Shown: positions 1 to 11,440 of the stretch, one piece after another
Position numbering within the stretch: position 1 is the stretch's first letter
Layout: every line of letters starts with the position of its first letter
NCBI GenBank assembly: GCA_030770545.1
Contig: CM061100.1
Coordinates: 2,239,501 to 2,303,500, forward strand
Reading direction: 5' to 3'
Length of the DNA: 64,000 nucleotides
DNA from: Macropodus opercularis
Taxonomy: Eukaryota; Chordata; Actinopteri; Anabantiformes; Osphronemidae
Translations under genes and position numbers: made by a program
The notes under the pieces: generated by a model
What the model was told of the DNA's origin: nothing
Seen by the model: the letters and a program-made list of their open reading frames with translations, nothing else
The model's database searches: none

Positions 1-359
1 AATCCTGGAACCAAAGGGACGCGTTAAAAAAAGTCATGATAATTCAGCCATTAAAATGCTGCAAGTCTATATTTGTGTTTCCCCCAGTGGCCTAGTTTAT
101 GTTTATCCAAAAACTGCGTGCCTGCTTATTAGGAGCCAGTTTTTGCATACACAAGTAGCTTTCACTCTGTGGGCCACTTCATTTGTTTCACTTCCATTAC
201 TTTAACTAATAGTCTGTGACACCGGGAGACTCGGAGGCGTCTCGTTCTCCCCCCACCCGTCTTTCTTTGTCCCGTGTTCATTCATGTCTCCTACAGATGG
301 GCAGGATCAGAATACACAACAGTGGAGCCAGTCTCTGACGGAGCATCAACAGGAAGAGA

Positions 360-690
360 TATCCATACTTCCTTCATTCATACGCTCTCCCTCAATCGCT
401 ATCTCTTCATCGCCAAATCTGCAAGAGGTGCAGTTCTCCTCTTTTCAAGGCAACCGGCACGATATCCATTTCCAGCCTCTCCCAATCGCCCATCACCCTC
501 TCCACTTGCAGTGTCCCCTTTCTCTCTTATCCCCTCGTTCTCTTATCGCTCCATCAGAGTATCATCCTTTCCGCTGAAGACTGTAGGCGCAGATATCTCT
601 TCTATTTCACCTTCCTCTCTCATCTTCTTTCCCTCTGTCCTTCAATAATCTCTCGAGTTCTATCACTCATTTCTATCTCTTATTCCTCAG
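360..690 (+). repeat. Pyrimidine-rich (CT) low-complexity tract
   Basis: The plus strand is strongly enriched in C and T for about 300 bases, with many CTCT, TCCC and TTCC runs. This also explains the overlapping stop-poor frames here, rich in Ser, Pro, Phe and Leu, which I do not regard as genes. Confidence 0.6.
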
Positions 691-2745
691 AGCGTTTTAG
701 CTGAGACAAAAATAAAGTCATTATCTGCGATAGGTCGAGTAGCGTAGCCAAACTGGAAACCGTTTGTTTACAGCAACTGCCCTTCTTTTTATTCTGTCAC
801 TGAAAATTGAAGGCAAGCCTAAAACTCTGATTTACTGCCTGTAAAGACTCGGTGCAGCTCTCTGAAATAATAAGGCTGTTTTCTCAGAGGCAGGTTAAAA
901 TCTGGGTAACTATGATTACATGAAACATCCAGCTGAGCCGTGCCCGTCTGTGGTTTATCGAAAGGCTTAGTAATCGCGACGGCATAAGGAAATAAAAGCT
1001 GTTGCACCGCGTCGTGCAGCCGCAATTGTGTAGTTCACAAGATCGATCGATGTAGCTTTTTTTTTTTTAAACCTAAATTGAAACGCCTTCAACAGCAGCT
1101 CTCGGCCCTGATTCACGCCTCGTTTCACGGTCCAGGCCGGACGGGCTCCACCGAGTGCTTGCACACATCGCTGACAGATGTTGATGCTTGTAGAGCCAGA
1201 AAGCGTATTTGCTCAACATCATAAGATTTAGTCTCTGTTGTGCACTCAATACAGATTTACACTTAAACTGCTACACGGGCCCACAGGAAAACTCGCAACC
1301 GACGCGCGCAGAACTCGAAATTGCCCCTAAAAAATAGTTTTTCATATCCGAGGTGAAAAGACACTGTAAATTCAGTTTACTTACTCAAAGTGCCACCATA
1401 TGACTCAACAGATGTGCACCGCAGCCATAAGCCTCCGTCTGACTGTTACCTCCCGTCTCCTGCTGCTCTGTTAGTCTAATATTATTTTTTAAGAAGAAAA
1501 ACAACATTGAAAAGCAGCCGATGTACAGGAGCTAGAAAAGCAGATGACCATGCAAAATAAAGGCTCGTGCTTTGAGATTCTAGACGGACACGTGTGCGAT
1601 TCTTCCCACCGATCACTCCAGCACTGACCAAGGGAAGGTACGAGCCTCCTCTCTGTGGCCTGTGTTTGGGAGCCCGTCCACCATCTGATCTCTCTGCGGT
1701 GCCAAGACCACAAACAGCACTTAGACACAAAGAGGCCGATTTTAGCATCACTCACACAAAGCAGAGAACAGAAACGTGGAGAACAGCCGCGTTCAGCTGA
1801 TCTCCGGGAGTAAATCTGCTTCAGTTCCAGGAATAAGCATGTAAATAAGCATTTTAAACTAACACAGAGGACGGGATCTACTGCTACTTTAACTAGACCC
1901 CTGCACGGCCTGCTGGTGAGGCAGACGTCCACATTTTAGCTGTGACCTGACGTGACCGCGTGGCGCCTGCAGTAGTCGTATGGAATGTACGCAGGTTAGA
2001 TAGTGTGTCGCTGGATACTAAACACAGGAGACATGACACTGCTCCAACTTTGCACTTTCATTTCTTCTTTAAACGCTGAACCCTCTGCCTTTGGCTGCAG
2101 ACTCGTTGTTATTATGTTCTCATCTCTACGCTCAGCATCTTTCAAACAACATTATTTTCTACTTGGAGAAACTCTCTCCGCTGTTTTTCCGGAGCTATTT
2201 TCAAAATGCCACTGTGATTGCCACAGCTGTTCAAAAAGGTGTGAACCAGTAATGAGACGGGCTGAGAAGTCGAATGTTTATCTCTAAAGGTTTCCTGCCT
2301 TCCAGCCTGCTCTGGCTCGCATCACCCATCACAAGCGGCTACGCAGCAGGACTCTGGGCAGTTTTCACGGCATCAAGCATCATATGTGCATTTAAAGAGA
2401 AGAAGAGAAGCGGCGCAGACCTGAGGCCTCCAGGACCGAGCACCGACGCCGCTTCTTTAAACATCTGTCTGTGCAGACCACGCAGTTGGTTTAAATGTTG
2501 ACTGTGACTGCATGTGATGGATTTGCATGGGATGTGGGGACACATCACCCAAGAGAAGCTGCACGGGCCCGATTTCAATTCTCAAAGTCACCTTGGCTTT
2601 TGTAGAAATGGAAAGAAAGTGACTTGCACAGTGAAGCTACATTATTGAATGTACGGCCTGGGACCCTGCACGTCGCAAAGCCTGTTCACATTGTTGAAAT
2701 AATTATAATATCTAGCACCTCTCATATACTGTATAGCTCACTAAT

Positions 2746-2963
2746 TTAGCACAGACCCTGTGATTCCAGGTCATCCATGAAGCATGTCTGCACAATAAAG
2801 GAGTCCTCGTCCAACCCATTAGAAAAAAGCATCTCATACCCTGAACGTGAGAAAGGATTCGCTTCGCCGTCTTCTTTTATCTCATCCAACGTTTCTTTAT
2901 TGACAGCCTTGATGGATGCGCCGTGTTTCAGGCAGAGCACAACAGCGTTATTATTCCTAATAA
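2746..2963 (-). other. Orphan ankyrin-like open frame with splice-like borders (cryptic exon or pseudogene fragment)
   Basis: On the same strand as unc5d, a frame runs from a preceding stop through AVVLCLKHGASIKAVNK and then an acidic, mixed-composition stretch to TAA. The first part resembles the helix-turn-helix and loop of an ankyrin repeat (pattern xVxLLLKHGAxxxAxxK). The frame opens just after TTATTATCATTATGCAG, a passable splice acceptor ending at 2964. An internal CAGG/GTATGAG at 2833-2840 could act as a donor, defining a 124-base segment. UNC5 proteins contain no ankyrin repeats, so this is not a normal part of the gene. It may be a degenerate pseudogene piece, a cryptic exon or chance. 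The protein family is not identified. Confidence 0.2.
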
Positions 2964-5900
2964 CTGCATAATGATAATAAATGAGGATTCATTAGAGAGT
3001 CTACAACCTACAGTTTGTTTGGAAGTTAAACGCGACAACACCGTCTGGTTTCAATCCTCAGGAAGGAAATGAGAGCACACGGTCTGTGAGATAAGAAATG
3101 CAGATAATAGTTAAGGAGACGGCCATTTTCTACGGGAGCCCAGAAGAGAAAGTCTGGAAAAAAACACATGGCGTTAATAAGAAACGGGGCGAGAGGTGTC
3201 TAGAGTCTGCAGAGTGTAATCTAATCATTAGATGCCACTGAATCTTCACGCTTGTCGTATTCATTACCGTCTCAGGTAAGTGGTTAGAATCCAGCTACGT
3301 GCCGACGAACTCTCCTTTTATTCAGCGTTACGGTTTCACATGTGCGCATCGTCACTGAAAGTTGAGCAAGTGGGATTAGCTCAGAGAAGATGAGCTGCGG
3401 GGGCAGGAATGTTCAGGAACCACCTCCTTCCTCATCGTTGTGACTGAGAAACACCACACGGCTCATCCAGTTTAAAAGTTATTCACAGACGCTTCACGTC
3501 TACGTTACATTTCCTTGTTTGCCACCGTGTTTCCTGAGTTAGACAGACAGACACGCGCCCCTCGCCTCAAACCTGCTGCTCAAACAAAGTTAAGGTATGA
3601 GCTGCTGAGTGCGCCTGCATTTAATTCACAGCTTACTGCTTTAATGGCTGCAGCCCCCTGCTCGCCGCTGGACCCGGGGGCCATTCTCCACCTGAGTCGC
3701 TCTATAATAGCTCGCACTGAGATACAGCTGTTCAGCTGCCTCCTACAGACGGAGCTGGATCGACAGGCAGAAGTGTCTGAGTCGAGGATGGATATTTATT
3801 TTCCCAACGTGTAGCACGTCAGTCCACCTGTGCTCCTTCGGTTAGAGACAGATGCCGTTCAGACACACTCACTAAATCCTCTGTCTCACACACGCGAATA
3901 CAAAAGCAGCCAAAGCTCAGAGGTGGAAATGCTCACCGATAGAAATGTCTTTCACCGTGTGTTTATATATGTTGGAGGACACGTGGCCACACCCACCAGG
4001 TACGGTTTCTTTTTTTAATGCTTGATCAGTAAATCAATCACTAATCTGGTATATGTGAACTCTCCCACCATGGTCTGTGCTTCTACCAGAATTCAAGGCA
4101 AATGACCTGGACACTATATTGGTGCACTCAGCCAGACTCGCGCACCTGCCGCCAGGTCGCTTGGCTCCAGCTGCGTCAGGTCTGGAGGATCCTCCAAACC
4201 AGAATATGTTCTCTACGATCCAAACCAGGGGTCAAGTAAGGTCACTGCACCAGTTCTAGTTTCACACACAATCGAGGGTCAACATTGCAATATTGTGTCT
4301 ACCGAGACCAAAAGACCTTCTGATACGTGGGAAAACTGATGTAACACTTACAGAGACGTGTGCACTTTGCACAAATTAAGCGTTAAGCATTTGAACATTT
4401 GAAGCTAGTTGTCACTTTCAGACGAAAGCACATCCAAGTGTGGGCAGTAAAAGATGTCCAGGTCCAGTGTTCTCACAGATCAACCCGTCCTGGCATTCAT
4501 CTGCACACATTTTGTTCCCCACATATCTGTCTTTTTGAGGCAGCATCCAATAAAGTAGCTGTTAACAGTTTGCAGATATTTTTATGTCATGCCAGAGGGC
4601 CACTACTTATTTTGTAGTTGATCTTCTTTTATGCCAAAGCTCTAAGCCGAGCCATTCATTTTCAATTAGCTTCCTCCTGCGTCTGATTATGAGGCTGTGC
4701 ACTGAGAAAATCAGCGACAGCACATGAATGACAACAACAGAAACGCAAACGGACCCTTAGTAAGAGCTTTGAAACAATAAGCAACAGCTACTGTGCCGTT
4801 ACTGCTGCTTGTAGCTGGAGAGGAATGGAAATGCTGAAAATGCATCACAGCTTATATTAACAGGCCTCTGAGAGCACAGACAGCATCACGGTTTAAAGAG
4901 ATGTTGCTTGGAGGGACAATAAACACAAAAATATCTAAAAGATAATACTGGCAGAAGGATCAAGTCGCGAGGTGATGCAAGCAGCTCCTACCAGAGTCTC
5001 CAAAAACAGAACGACTCTTTGAGCCGTCTTTAATTTGAAATTTTGCAGGAGTTGCCTGTCTGTCTTTAACAGCGTCACCCCAGGTTTGAGTGTGAAGCGC
5101 TGGTAGACAGGAAGCCCTGAGAATAGCAAACACAGAAACAAGCTGAGAACCTCCACAACAACCGCTCGACGCAGGAGAAACGTCCTGTTTGCACCTGGCT
5201 GCCTACAAAACCACCAGCGTTTACCGACCACACCTGTTTTCTGTCTGAGCTCAGACGTGGTGAGGACTCAGGGAGACATCCCGTCTTAAATGCTGACGCG
5301 TCCTGATTTTTTTCTACCCTCTCTCCTTCAGCTGCCTCCCTCCTGCGCGCCTCAGAAACAGATATGAATGGTGATAGGAAGCCGGATGCGAACGGAGCTA
5401 TGAGGCAGTGAAAATGCAGAGGTCCACAGTTAACTCTGAGGAGGGAAATATTGAGTGGCACCGTGTGTTAAGTGAAGCATCAACACTGTGGCACTAATAG
5501 GAGCTGAGGCAAGGCCATAAACATCCTGACGTCCTACCTCAAGTTCTAATCCAATTAAATGTTCAATGCAAACCCAAACTAATTATGAGCCTGAGTATTG
5601 CTCTAAAGTTTTTCTAGTTTCTAGTTTTGCAAAGCGAGACCAAACAAATCAGGTGACATCAATTCGGTCTAACGCCATAAATCTTACGAGGACATCAACC
5701 AAGACTCAGCCAGTGGAAATAAAACTAGATAACATTTGCTGTGTAATGAAAACATGATAATAATAATACCCCGTAGTGAGATGATGCAATAAAAACACAC
5801 GAGGCCTTTAGAACAGAAATGTTGTATGATTGTGGTTTGAAGGAAAGTTAAAACAACAACTAGTGCATTTCTGCGAGTTGCGTCAGGAAGAGACACCAGA

Positions 5901-6040
5901 AGTTCAAAGTCGAACGTTGAAATTGAACAAGTAGGTTCCTCTCACGGCCAAGCAGCCATTTCAGTTTCAATCAGGAGAATCAAACACAGCAGGCACTAAA
6001 GGGCTGGATGTGTTCCAAGTTCCTTCCTGTGAGGAGGTTA

Positions 6041-6046
6041 CTGTAC
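6041..6046 (-). other. 5' splice site of unc5d intron 2
   Basis: Exon 2 ends ACAG and the intron starts GTACAG. The phase (codon 107 Gly split after its first base) matches the UNC5 family junction after the (S/T)G of Ig1. Positions +3 to +6 fit the GTRAGT consensus poorly. A second GT five bases downstream (GTAACC) would shift the frame, so the first is preferred. Confidence 0.7.
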
Positions 6047-6250
6047 CTGTCCCCAGGTCGGTGTGCTCCTGCAGTGAATGCTGGCTCTGGTGGACCCATT
6101 CCCCGTTGCACTTGAAGAAGATCTGCAGAGCGGGCTGAGCCTGACACCGCAGCTTGATGGGGTTACTCTTGACAATGTAGGCGTCAACAGGCTCCTCCAG
6201 GAAGTGGGGCAGGGTCCCAGTCTGGCCATTGTGAGCTTCACCTCGGGCAC
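6047..6250 (-). CDS. unc5d: UNC5D-like netrin receptor, coding exon 2 (N-terminus and first half of Ig1)
   Basis: This 204-base exon covers residues 39-106 plus the first base of codon 107. After a short linker (residues 40-51), the segment from LPHF (residues 52-55) carries UNC5 Ig1 hallmarks: EEPVDAYIVKSNP at 57-69, LRC at 72-74, and QIFFKCNGEWVHQ at 81-93. The KSNPI, QIFFKCNGEWVHQ and GTLPHF spellings fit UNC5D better than UNC5A, B or C, as I recall those families. Cys74 and Cys86 are the two Ig1 half-cystines encoded here. Their usual partners, the WCQC segment, belong to the next exon, which is outside the window. The exon is flanked by AG on the acceptor side (6251-6252) and GT on the donor side (6045-6046), phase 1 at both ends. 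Residues 94-106 (SQHSLQEHTDLGT) diverge from the usual acidic, ESSG-ending stretch, suggesting a teleost paralogue that evolves faster in this loop. Whether it is the a or b copy cannot be told. Netrin/FLRT-type ligand binding is known for the family and is not shown here. Confidence 0.95.
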
Positions 6251-6295
6251 CTGAGCAACGACACGAGAACCACATGAGACGGGAACAGTTCAGCT
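6251..6295 (-). other. 3' splice site and possible branch point of unc5d intron 1
   Basis: Reading the minus strand into exon 2, the intron ends TTCTCGTGTCGTTGCTCAG. This is a moderately pyrimidine-rich tract with a consensus CAG. A plausible branch-point sequence, CTGAAC, lies roughly 40 bases upstream of the junction. The phase agrees with exon 1. Confidence 0.8.
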
Positions 6296-6339
6296 CCACA
6301 TCACCCATATTCTGTGGAATGTAATATTTCACATACGCA

Positions 6340-9300
6340 TGGATGTACTCAACGCTACAGAGTTTCCTAAAGTGTTATTAATTAATGTCGTTAGCGCTTC
6401 TGTTCGCCATCTGATTTTGTTCCTCATTTGCGTGATTTGTTGGCTCTTGGGGGAAACCTCGCTTTGCTTCTTGCCTTTCATGGTAACAACAGAAATACAT
6501 CTTCACCTAAGACCCCACAGCAGAACTACAGTCATTTCCCACGAACCTTTGCTCAATAGAAACTCCAGCTTTTCATGCTGCTCATCTTTCTGCATTCTTC
6601 TCAGTGTTGATGCTAAACTACCACTAGCTGTTAGCTGGACAAAAAAACCAACACAACGCTGCCTCTTGAGTCACGGGTCCAGGTTGTGACTCTGTCTGGT
6701 GTCTGGCTGCGGCTGAATAGCCGGCATTAAAGACGATCCGCAAACATCAGCCATCATTTTCCTCCAAACAAACACAGACTGACAGAGGACTGGACCACAT
6801 TAAGATGCATTACTCCCTTCTCCCCCGGCCGGTCTGAGGAGTGTTGAGAGAAGCAAACCATCCTGCAACCAATCTGAATTTCTCCACGATGATGGCTACG
6901 CCCCTGAAGAACCCATCAGGCCTGCTGAAGCCACTCTCTCTGCAGCTAATCTAATCCTCCTACCTTTCCTGTCGGATGTCTCCTGATTGAGGGGAGCAGA
7001 TAAAAGACTGTGTGATTCCCTGGCTGTGAAAACCACAGCTCCTGCTCAGGGTTCCTTTCCCCTCCGCGCCACACATTCGCATTCTCTCCCTCATTCCTGG
7101 AAGTGAGGCTGAACAAAGAGACATGCTTTTAATTTCAAAATGACTAGCCCGAGGCCAGCTTCTCTTGTACAGAGTGCTTCAATTTGTTTTGCACACGGCG
7201 CATTGACACGGCACGTTTGTGTTTGGGTGGATGCAAAACACAGATGCGAGCGCGCATCCAAACGATGACAGAATGATGGACGGGCGCACAAATGCACAAA
7301 ACACACAGCTGTCAAACAAAGTCACGGCCTCCGCGCAATAACTCATTTGCTAATAGATCAGGTATTATACTAATGCTCACCAACATGACAGGTCAATGCC
7401 ACTGCATCTAATACCTCAAATTTCAACAGCAGCCAGCTTTAGCAACGCATTACAGGCTTTAATGTCAGAGCCGTAGCAGCCCATTCATTTTTATTTCAGA
7501 GGTGAGGTAACATTGCAGCAGACAGATTTAGCCCGGCCTGGCACTGGGACATGCTCCTCTGCAAGGTGAACGCATGCAGCTGATGTAACTCCCACTGTTC
7601 TGAGCCGAGTGCGAACCTTCTCCACTCGTCTCCATCTTCTGGCCGGTGCAGCGTAGTTTTTCCTTCGCGGCCGCGTTGCCAGGACGTAGCCAAAGCCCAA
7701 TATCTGTGCTCAGTATGCTTCGCCGCTGTCATTCAGGAGTCCGCTCTGCCCCGCGCTTCACACTTCTCACAGTGATCTACAACCGATGCTTCGGCCCAAC
7801 CATAACACATAAGGGGCCACAGATACATCCAGACCAGACTGAGAGGAAAACACGATATCGCTGCCAGAGGGCTGAGTGATGGTTCTGTCAGTTAGCCTCT
7901 CTCTTTTTCTCACACAAACAAACGTCAACCCTGGAAACACAGGCGGCCTGCTAATGCTCCATCAGCTGTGATGTGACATGCAACAGAGTTCACAGGCGTT
8001 TTCATTTCCTCAAGTACGGCAAACGCTCCGTCTCTTCACATGCAAAATTAAAAGCAGTGGTTCCGTGTGGTCCCCCACGTCTGTGCAATGACTTCGCAGC
8101 GTTTAGTGGAAACTTACAGGCAACGAGTGGAGACGAGCCCCGGAGCTGACCGGACTAATTTGGTGAAGCCTCTGGGTGGTAGCGCAGGCTGTTTCACACA
8201 GAGGGAGACGACGAGCGCTCCAGCACGCTCGCAGTGATTTGGAGAGACTGGAAGCAGCACCCGGGCCGATGTTTGCCAAATTCTCCTCCACATTCACGCG
8301 CTGCTGATAAATGAGCTCATGCAACGGATAGCAGCGCTTCGTGACACACGGACCAGAGGGCACCAGGGTCAGGCGGGCGACTGAAACTCAACATCACGGT
8401 CAAGCCGTGAATGAGTCCATCGGCTGATGCAGCCACAGCGAGGTGCAACGGAAGTGAAGTCTCAAACTGAACGAGGTCGTTGTCAAGACAATTAAGCTCC
8501 CGGTAAATAAGCGACAGCATCTAACCTTTTCACCCTCAATTTCCAAAACAAGAAGCGCCCTGCAGGAGCCACAGAACGGGAACCTCCTGCCTCCGCTGCC
8601 CTTTACAGGAAATGACTCTAGGGGTGAAATAAACCACTTGTTATATAAATCGATGCCCTTCTGGCTACTTGTAAAAAAACAATTAGTCCCTGGTTCAGAA
8701 CGGCAGCGTTATGTCACCTGGGCGATAATATTGTCGGGTTATTAAAACTGTCCTTAAACGTTGTACAGTAATGTACATATAGTCGGCTTCTGTTGAACTG
8801 CTACCGACTGGCTCCAGGCAGGTTCTGGTAGACAGGCCTGATTGTTTGGCCTCAGAGGAAACAAGCATGTTAGCATCCGTGTGAAAAAGGAGTAATGGCT
8901 GTGATAATAACAGATTCTGTGTATTTGCACATTCACTAACCACCGCTCTCTCCACTTTGTTGGGCTTCAATGCAAAGTGCTTTTTTGTATCTGCCATTTC
9001 TGTTGCTCTTTGCAAATACTGCTCAGTGACGCAGATTGAATTCAAATACCCGCTGCCACAAAGGCACCTGAGCTCAAACGTCCAAAAGGTACGAGGCTCG
9101 GAAAAGAAGGACGCAAAGACGCGGCTTTAATAAAACGCATCGCTGCCTTAATGTGCTCGGCGGCTCGGTGTGTAAAATATACGTACTTCTTCTGAGGTCT
9201 GACCCTTCTCCAGTGTGATCCAGCTTCAGGCCTGCTATTAATGCAGGTAAACAGACAGAAGCTCAAAAGGTTTTGCAGCTGACTTAACTAAGTAGCATTC

Positions 9301-11280
9301 AGCATTAATAAGCGAGAAGCAGCTGCCTAACCACGAGTTAACAAACAATTCCTCTAATGAATGCTTAGTTTTTTAATTAAGAGTTGGTGGCATAATTATT
9401 TCTTAATTACTTCACCATGTTGACATTTCAGCAACAGGTTTTTGGAAATAAGGTGCATCATTAGCTGCTGGATGGGGGAAACATTTGGTGGATTTTATTT
9501 GCTGCTCTGTGTCGTTGCCATTGTGTAAACACCGACTTTCAGGCTAATGCATTTGTGTAAATATATGATGAACCACAGCTTGGCAACGGACAATGCTGCA
9601 TTAATTATATATGCCCGGAGTGAGGTGCCTTCACAGGCAGCGTTGACGCAGATCCGAGCAGCAGATGGACGGTCTAGATTGAGGATCAGAGGTGAAGCTA
9701 GCAGAGGAGATGGGGGTGGAGGGAGATTGGTGAAGCAGATGATAGGTGGGTGTTGAAGATAGTGAGAAGCACTGGGGGAGCATCTGTTCAGATCAACCGA
9801 GTGCACGGCAGGAAGTCCAAAAAAATATTCAGCATCTTCAGGAAATTCTTCTAAACCTGCCGAGTCCAAAAACGAAGGCGCTTCTTTTCAGCTCCTCAGC
9901 CAACTTTGGCCCACTGAACGATCGCAGCCCCCGCACTCACTTCCTCTCTATCTGAAGAGATTTGTGAATGACAGACACGCCGCACGGGGAAGATAGGCAG
10001 GCGAAGATTGGGTTGCTTGATCTCCCAGCATAGCGGCAAATGGGGCGAGGAAGGCGGCAGCACGTGAACGTCTGACTGTATTCGCTGTTTTGCAGACTCT
10101 ACCCACGGTTCGACCGCATCAAAACACATCAGCGTACAGCTGGAGGTGTTCCCCTGACAAGCTGACAGGTAATGAACTGCTTAGGAACCGTGCGTTATGC
10201 ACAGCAGCTGGATGGACACGGCTGCTGCTCACACGACTTCACTCATGCCAAAACGAAAACGTGGCGGTAACCAGGCGAAAGCCGGGCTGTGCACTATTAT
10301 TTAGCATCACATCTGTGTTTCCTTCTTGGTAATTCTCCTTCCTGTCCCCAGGCAAGTCTCACAGTGACATCAGTCAGACTGCAGAAACGCCTGAAGCTCC
10401 ACGCCGACAGTACCCTCCAAGTTGTAATCTCTTTGCAATGGGAGTCACACAAGCAGCGCATCCCTCTGCTGCTTAAAAACAGCACGGCCTCCTCAGAAAG
10501 AGACGCCAGAGCGCTTTGTTCAAATATTAATGCAAACCTCTCATCTGTCATCTCAGGACACAACGGCCACGCACCCGTCCGACGCGTGTTCTCCCAGGCG
10601 AAGGCATTTCCTCACACGCGGAACAAGCAAATGTTTGCTCCGTTTGCCTGATCAACCGCCTGACACTCGGCCGCATTAATTAGACTTTTGCTCAGTAAGT
10701 TGTTTCTGTACATCTGCGCAGGGTTAGGAGCCTTTTCTTTAAAGGACACCTGGATGTTGGCACATGCTGCTTCTCTACTCAGGTTTATTTCGCATGCAGT
10801 GTTTTACTGAGACGTACGTTCATCTGCTGATGTTTCCTTTTGAAAGCTACCTCATAGCCAAACTCAACTGTACTGGCCAATGAGCTTGGTTGCACCTTTT
10901 CTATTGAAATTCCCAAATACGTCGGTTAACAATAAGCCCGTTCTTTAATCTGCTGCATATTTTGTCCTTCGGCTTGTTTTTCCTCATCCATGCAGCTTGT
11001 CAGTAGCTGATGTGTCAGAAATCCCTACTTTTCACAAATGTGACACCTTGACATAAAGAAATGTCTCTGAAATCATAATTTTGTTCTGCAAGCTGTCTAC
11101 TCGATGCAGGTTTCTGGGGGAGCGCTCTCACTACTGCGGGCAGCAGCATCAGTGTCTTGTCCAGGGACATTTTGACATGTGGCCAGGAGGAGCTCGGCTT
11201 TCAACCAAACCCGTGATTAGTGGAAAACCTGCTCTACCTGCTGAGCCAGAGCCGACGGCAGATTAGAGCTCTATCAGGGG
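6340..11280. other. Intron 1 segment without recognised genes or repeats
   Basis: This is apparently unique sequence of mixed composition. The 9300-9440 stretch is AT-rich with several TTAATTA/TAATTA homeodomain-type core sites. I recognise no repeat family and no convincing open frame. Confidence 0.6.
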
Positions 11281-11440
11281 GGCATTCTGGCACTTTGGCC
11301 TTTATTGGATAGGTGACAGTATAGTGCACGACATAAAACAAGGAATAAAAGCTCGGGATACGATTCGCAGCAGGGCTGAATTTGGAATCGAACCAGGGAA
11401 GAGGCGTCTACACATTTACGAAGGGTCAGCGCATTAATAA
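11281..11440 (-). mobile_element. Degenerate tRNA-derived SINE, teleost type
   Basis: On the minus strand the segment contains GGTTCGATTCC (11384-11394), a perfect RNA polymerase III B box. It is followed by a body including CCCTGCTGCGAATCGTATCCC and the tail ATCCAATAAAGGCCAAAGTGCC. B box, then CCCT-TGCTGC, then AATAAAGGC-(A)AATGCC is the arrangement I know from a tRNA-headed SINE widespread in percomorph fishes. The tRNA-like head, on the higher-coordinate side, is eroded and no convincing A box remains. The copy is therefore old and presumably inactive. It lies antisense to nothing and in the same orientation as unc5d transcription. Confidence 0.6.

Larger units (their letters stand above)
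1..6040 (-). other. unc5d intron 2, 5' part (partial)
   Basis: This is noncoding sequence downstream of exon 2 in gene direction; exon 3 is not reached. It holds a pyrimidine-rich tract (about 360-690), a poly-T run near 1060, an ankyrin-like orphan frame (2746-2963, listed separately) and AT-rich sequence at 5690-5800. No other gene, RNA or complete repeat was recognised. Confidence 0.85.

Noticed and set aside
274..648. 124-codon frame in the pyrimidine-rich tract
   Set aside because: Its Ser/Pro/Phe/Leu bias follows from CT-rich DNA, and a second overlapping frame shares the same origin.
1489..1932. 147-codon minus-strand open frame
   Set aside because: It is the longest frame in the window, but it is Cys/Ser/Trp-rich with no domain or splice context. 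A frame of this length is expected by chance in 64 kb read six ways.
6038..6250. 70-codon alternative frame over exon 2 starting with an internal ATG
   Set aside because: It is the wrong frame across the true UNC5D exon; the in-phase reading carries the family motifs.
11384..11394. Possible tRNA gene from the B box
   Set aside because: No A box, acceptor stem or anticodon arm can be assembled around it; the surroundings fit a SINE body.
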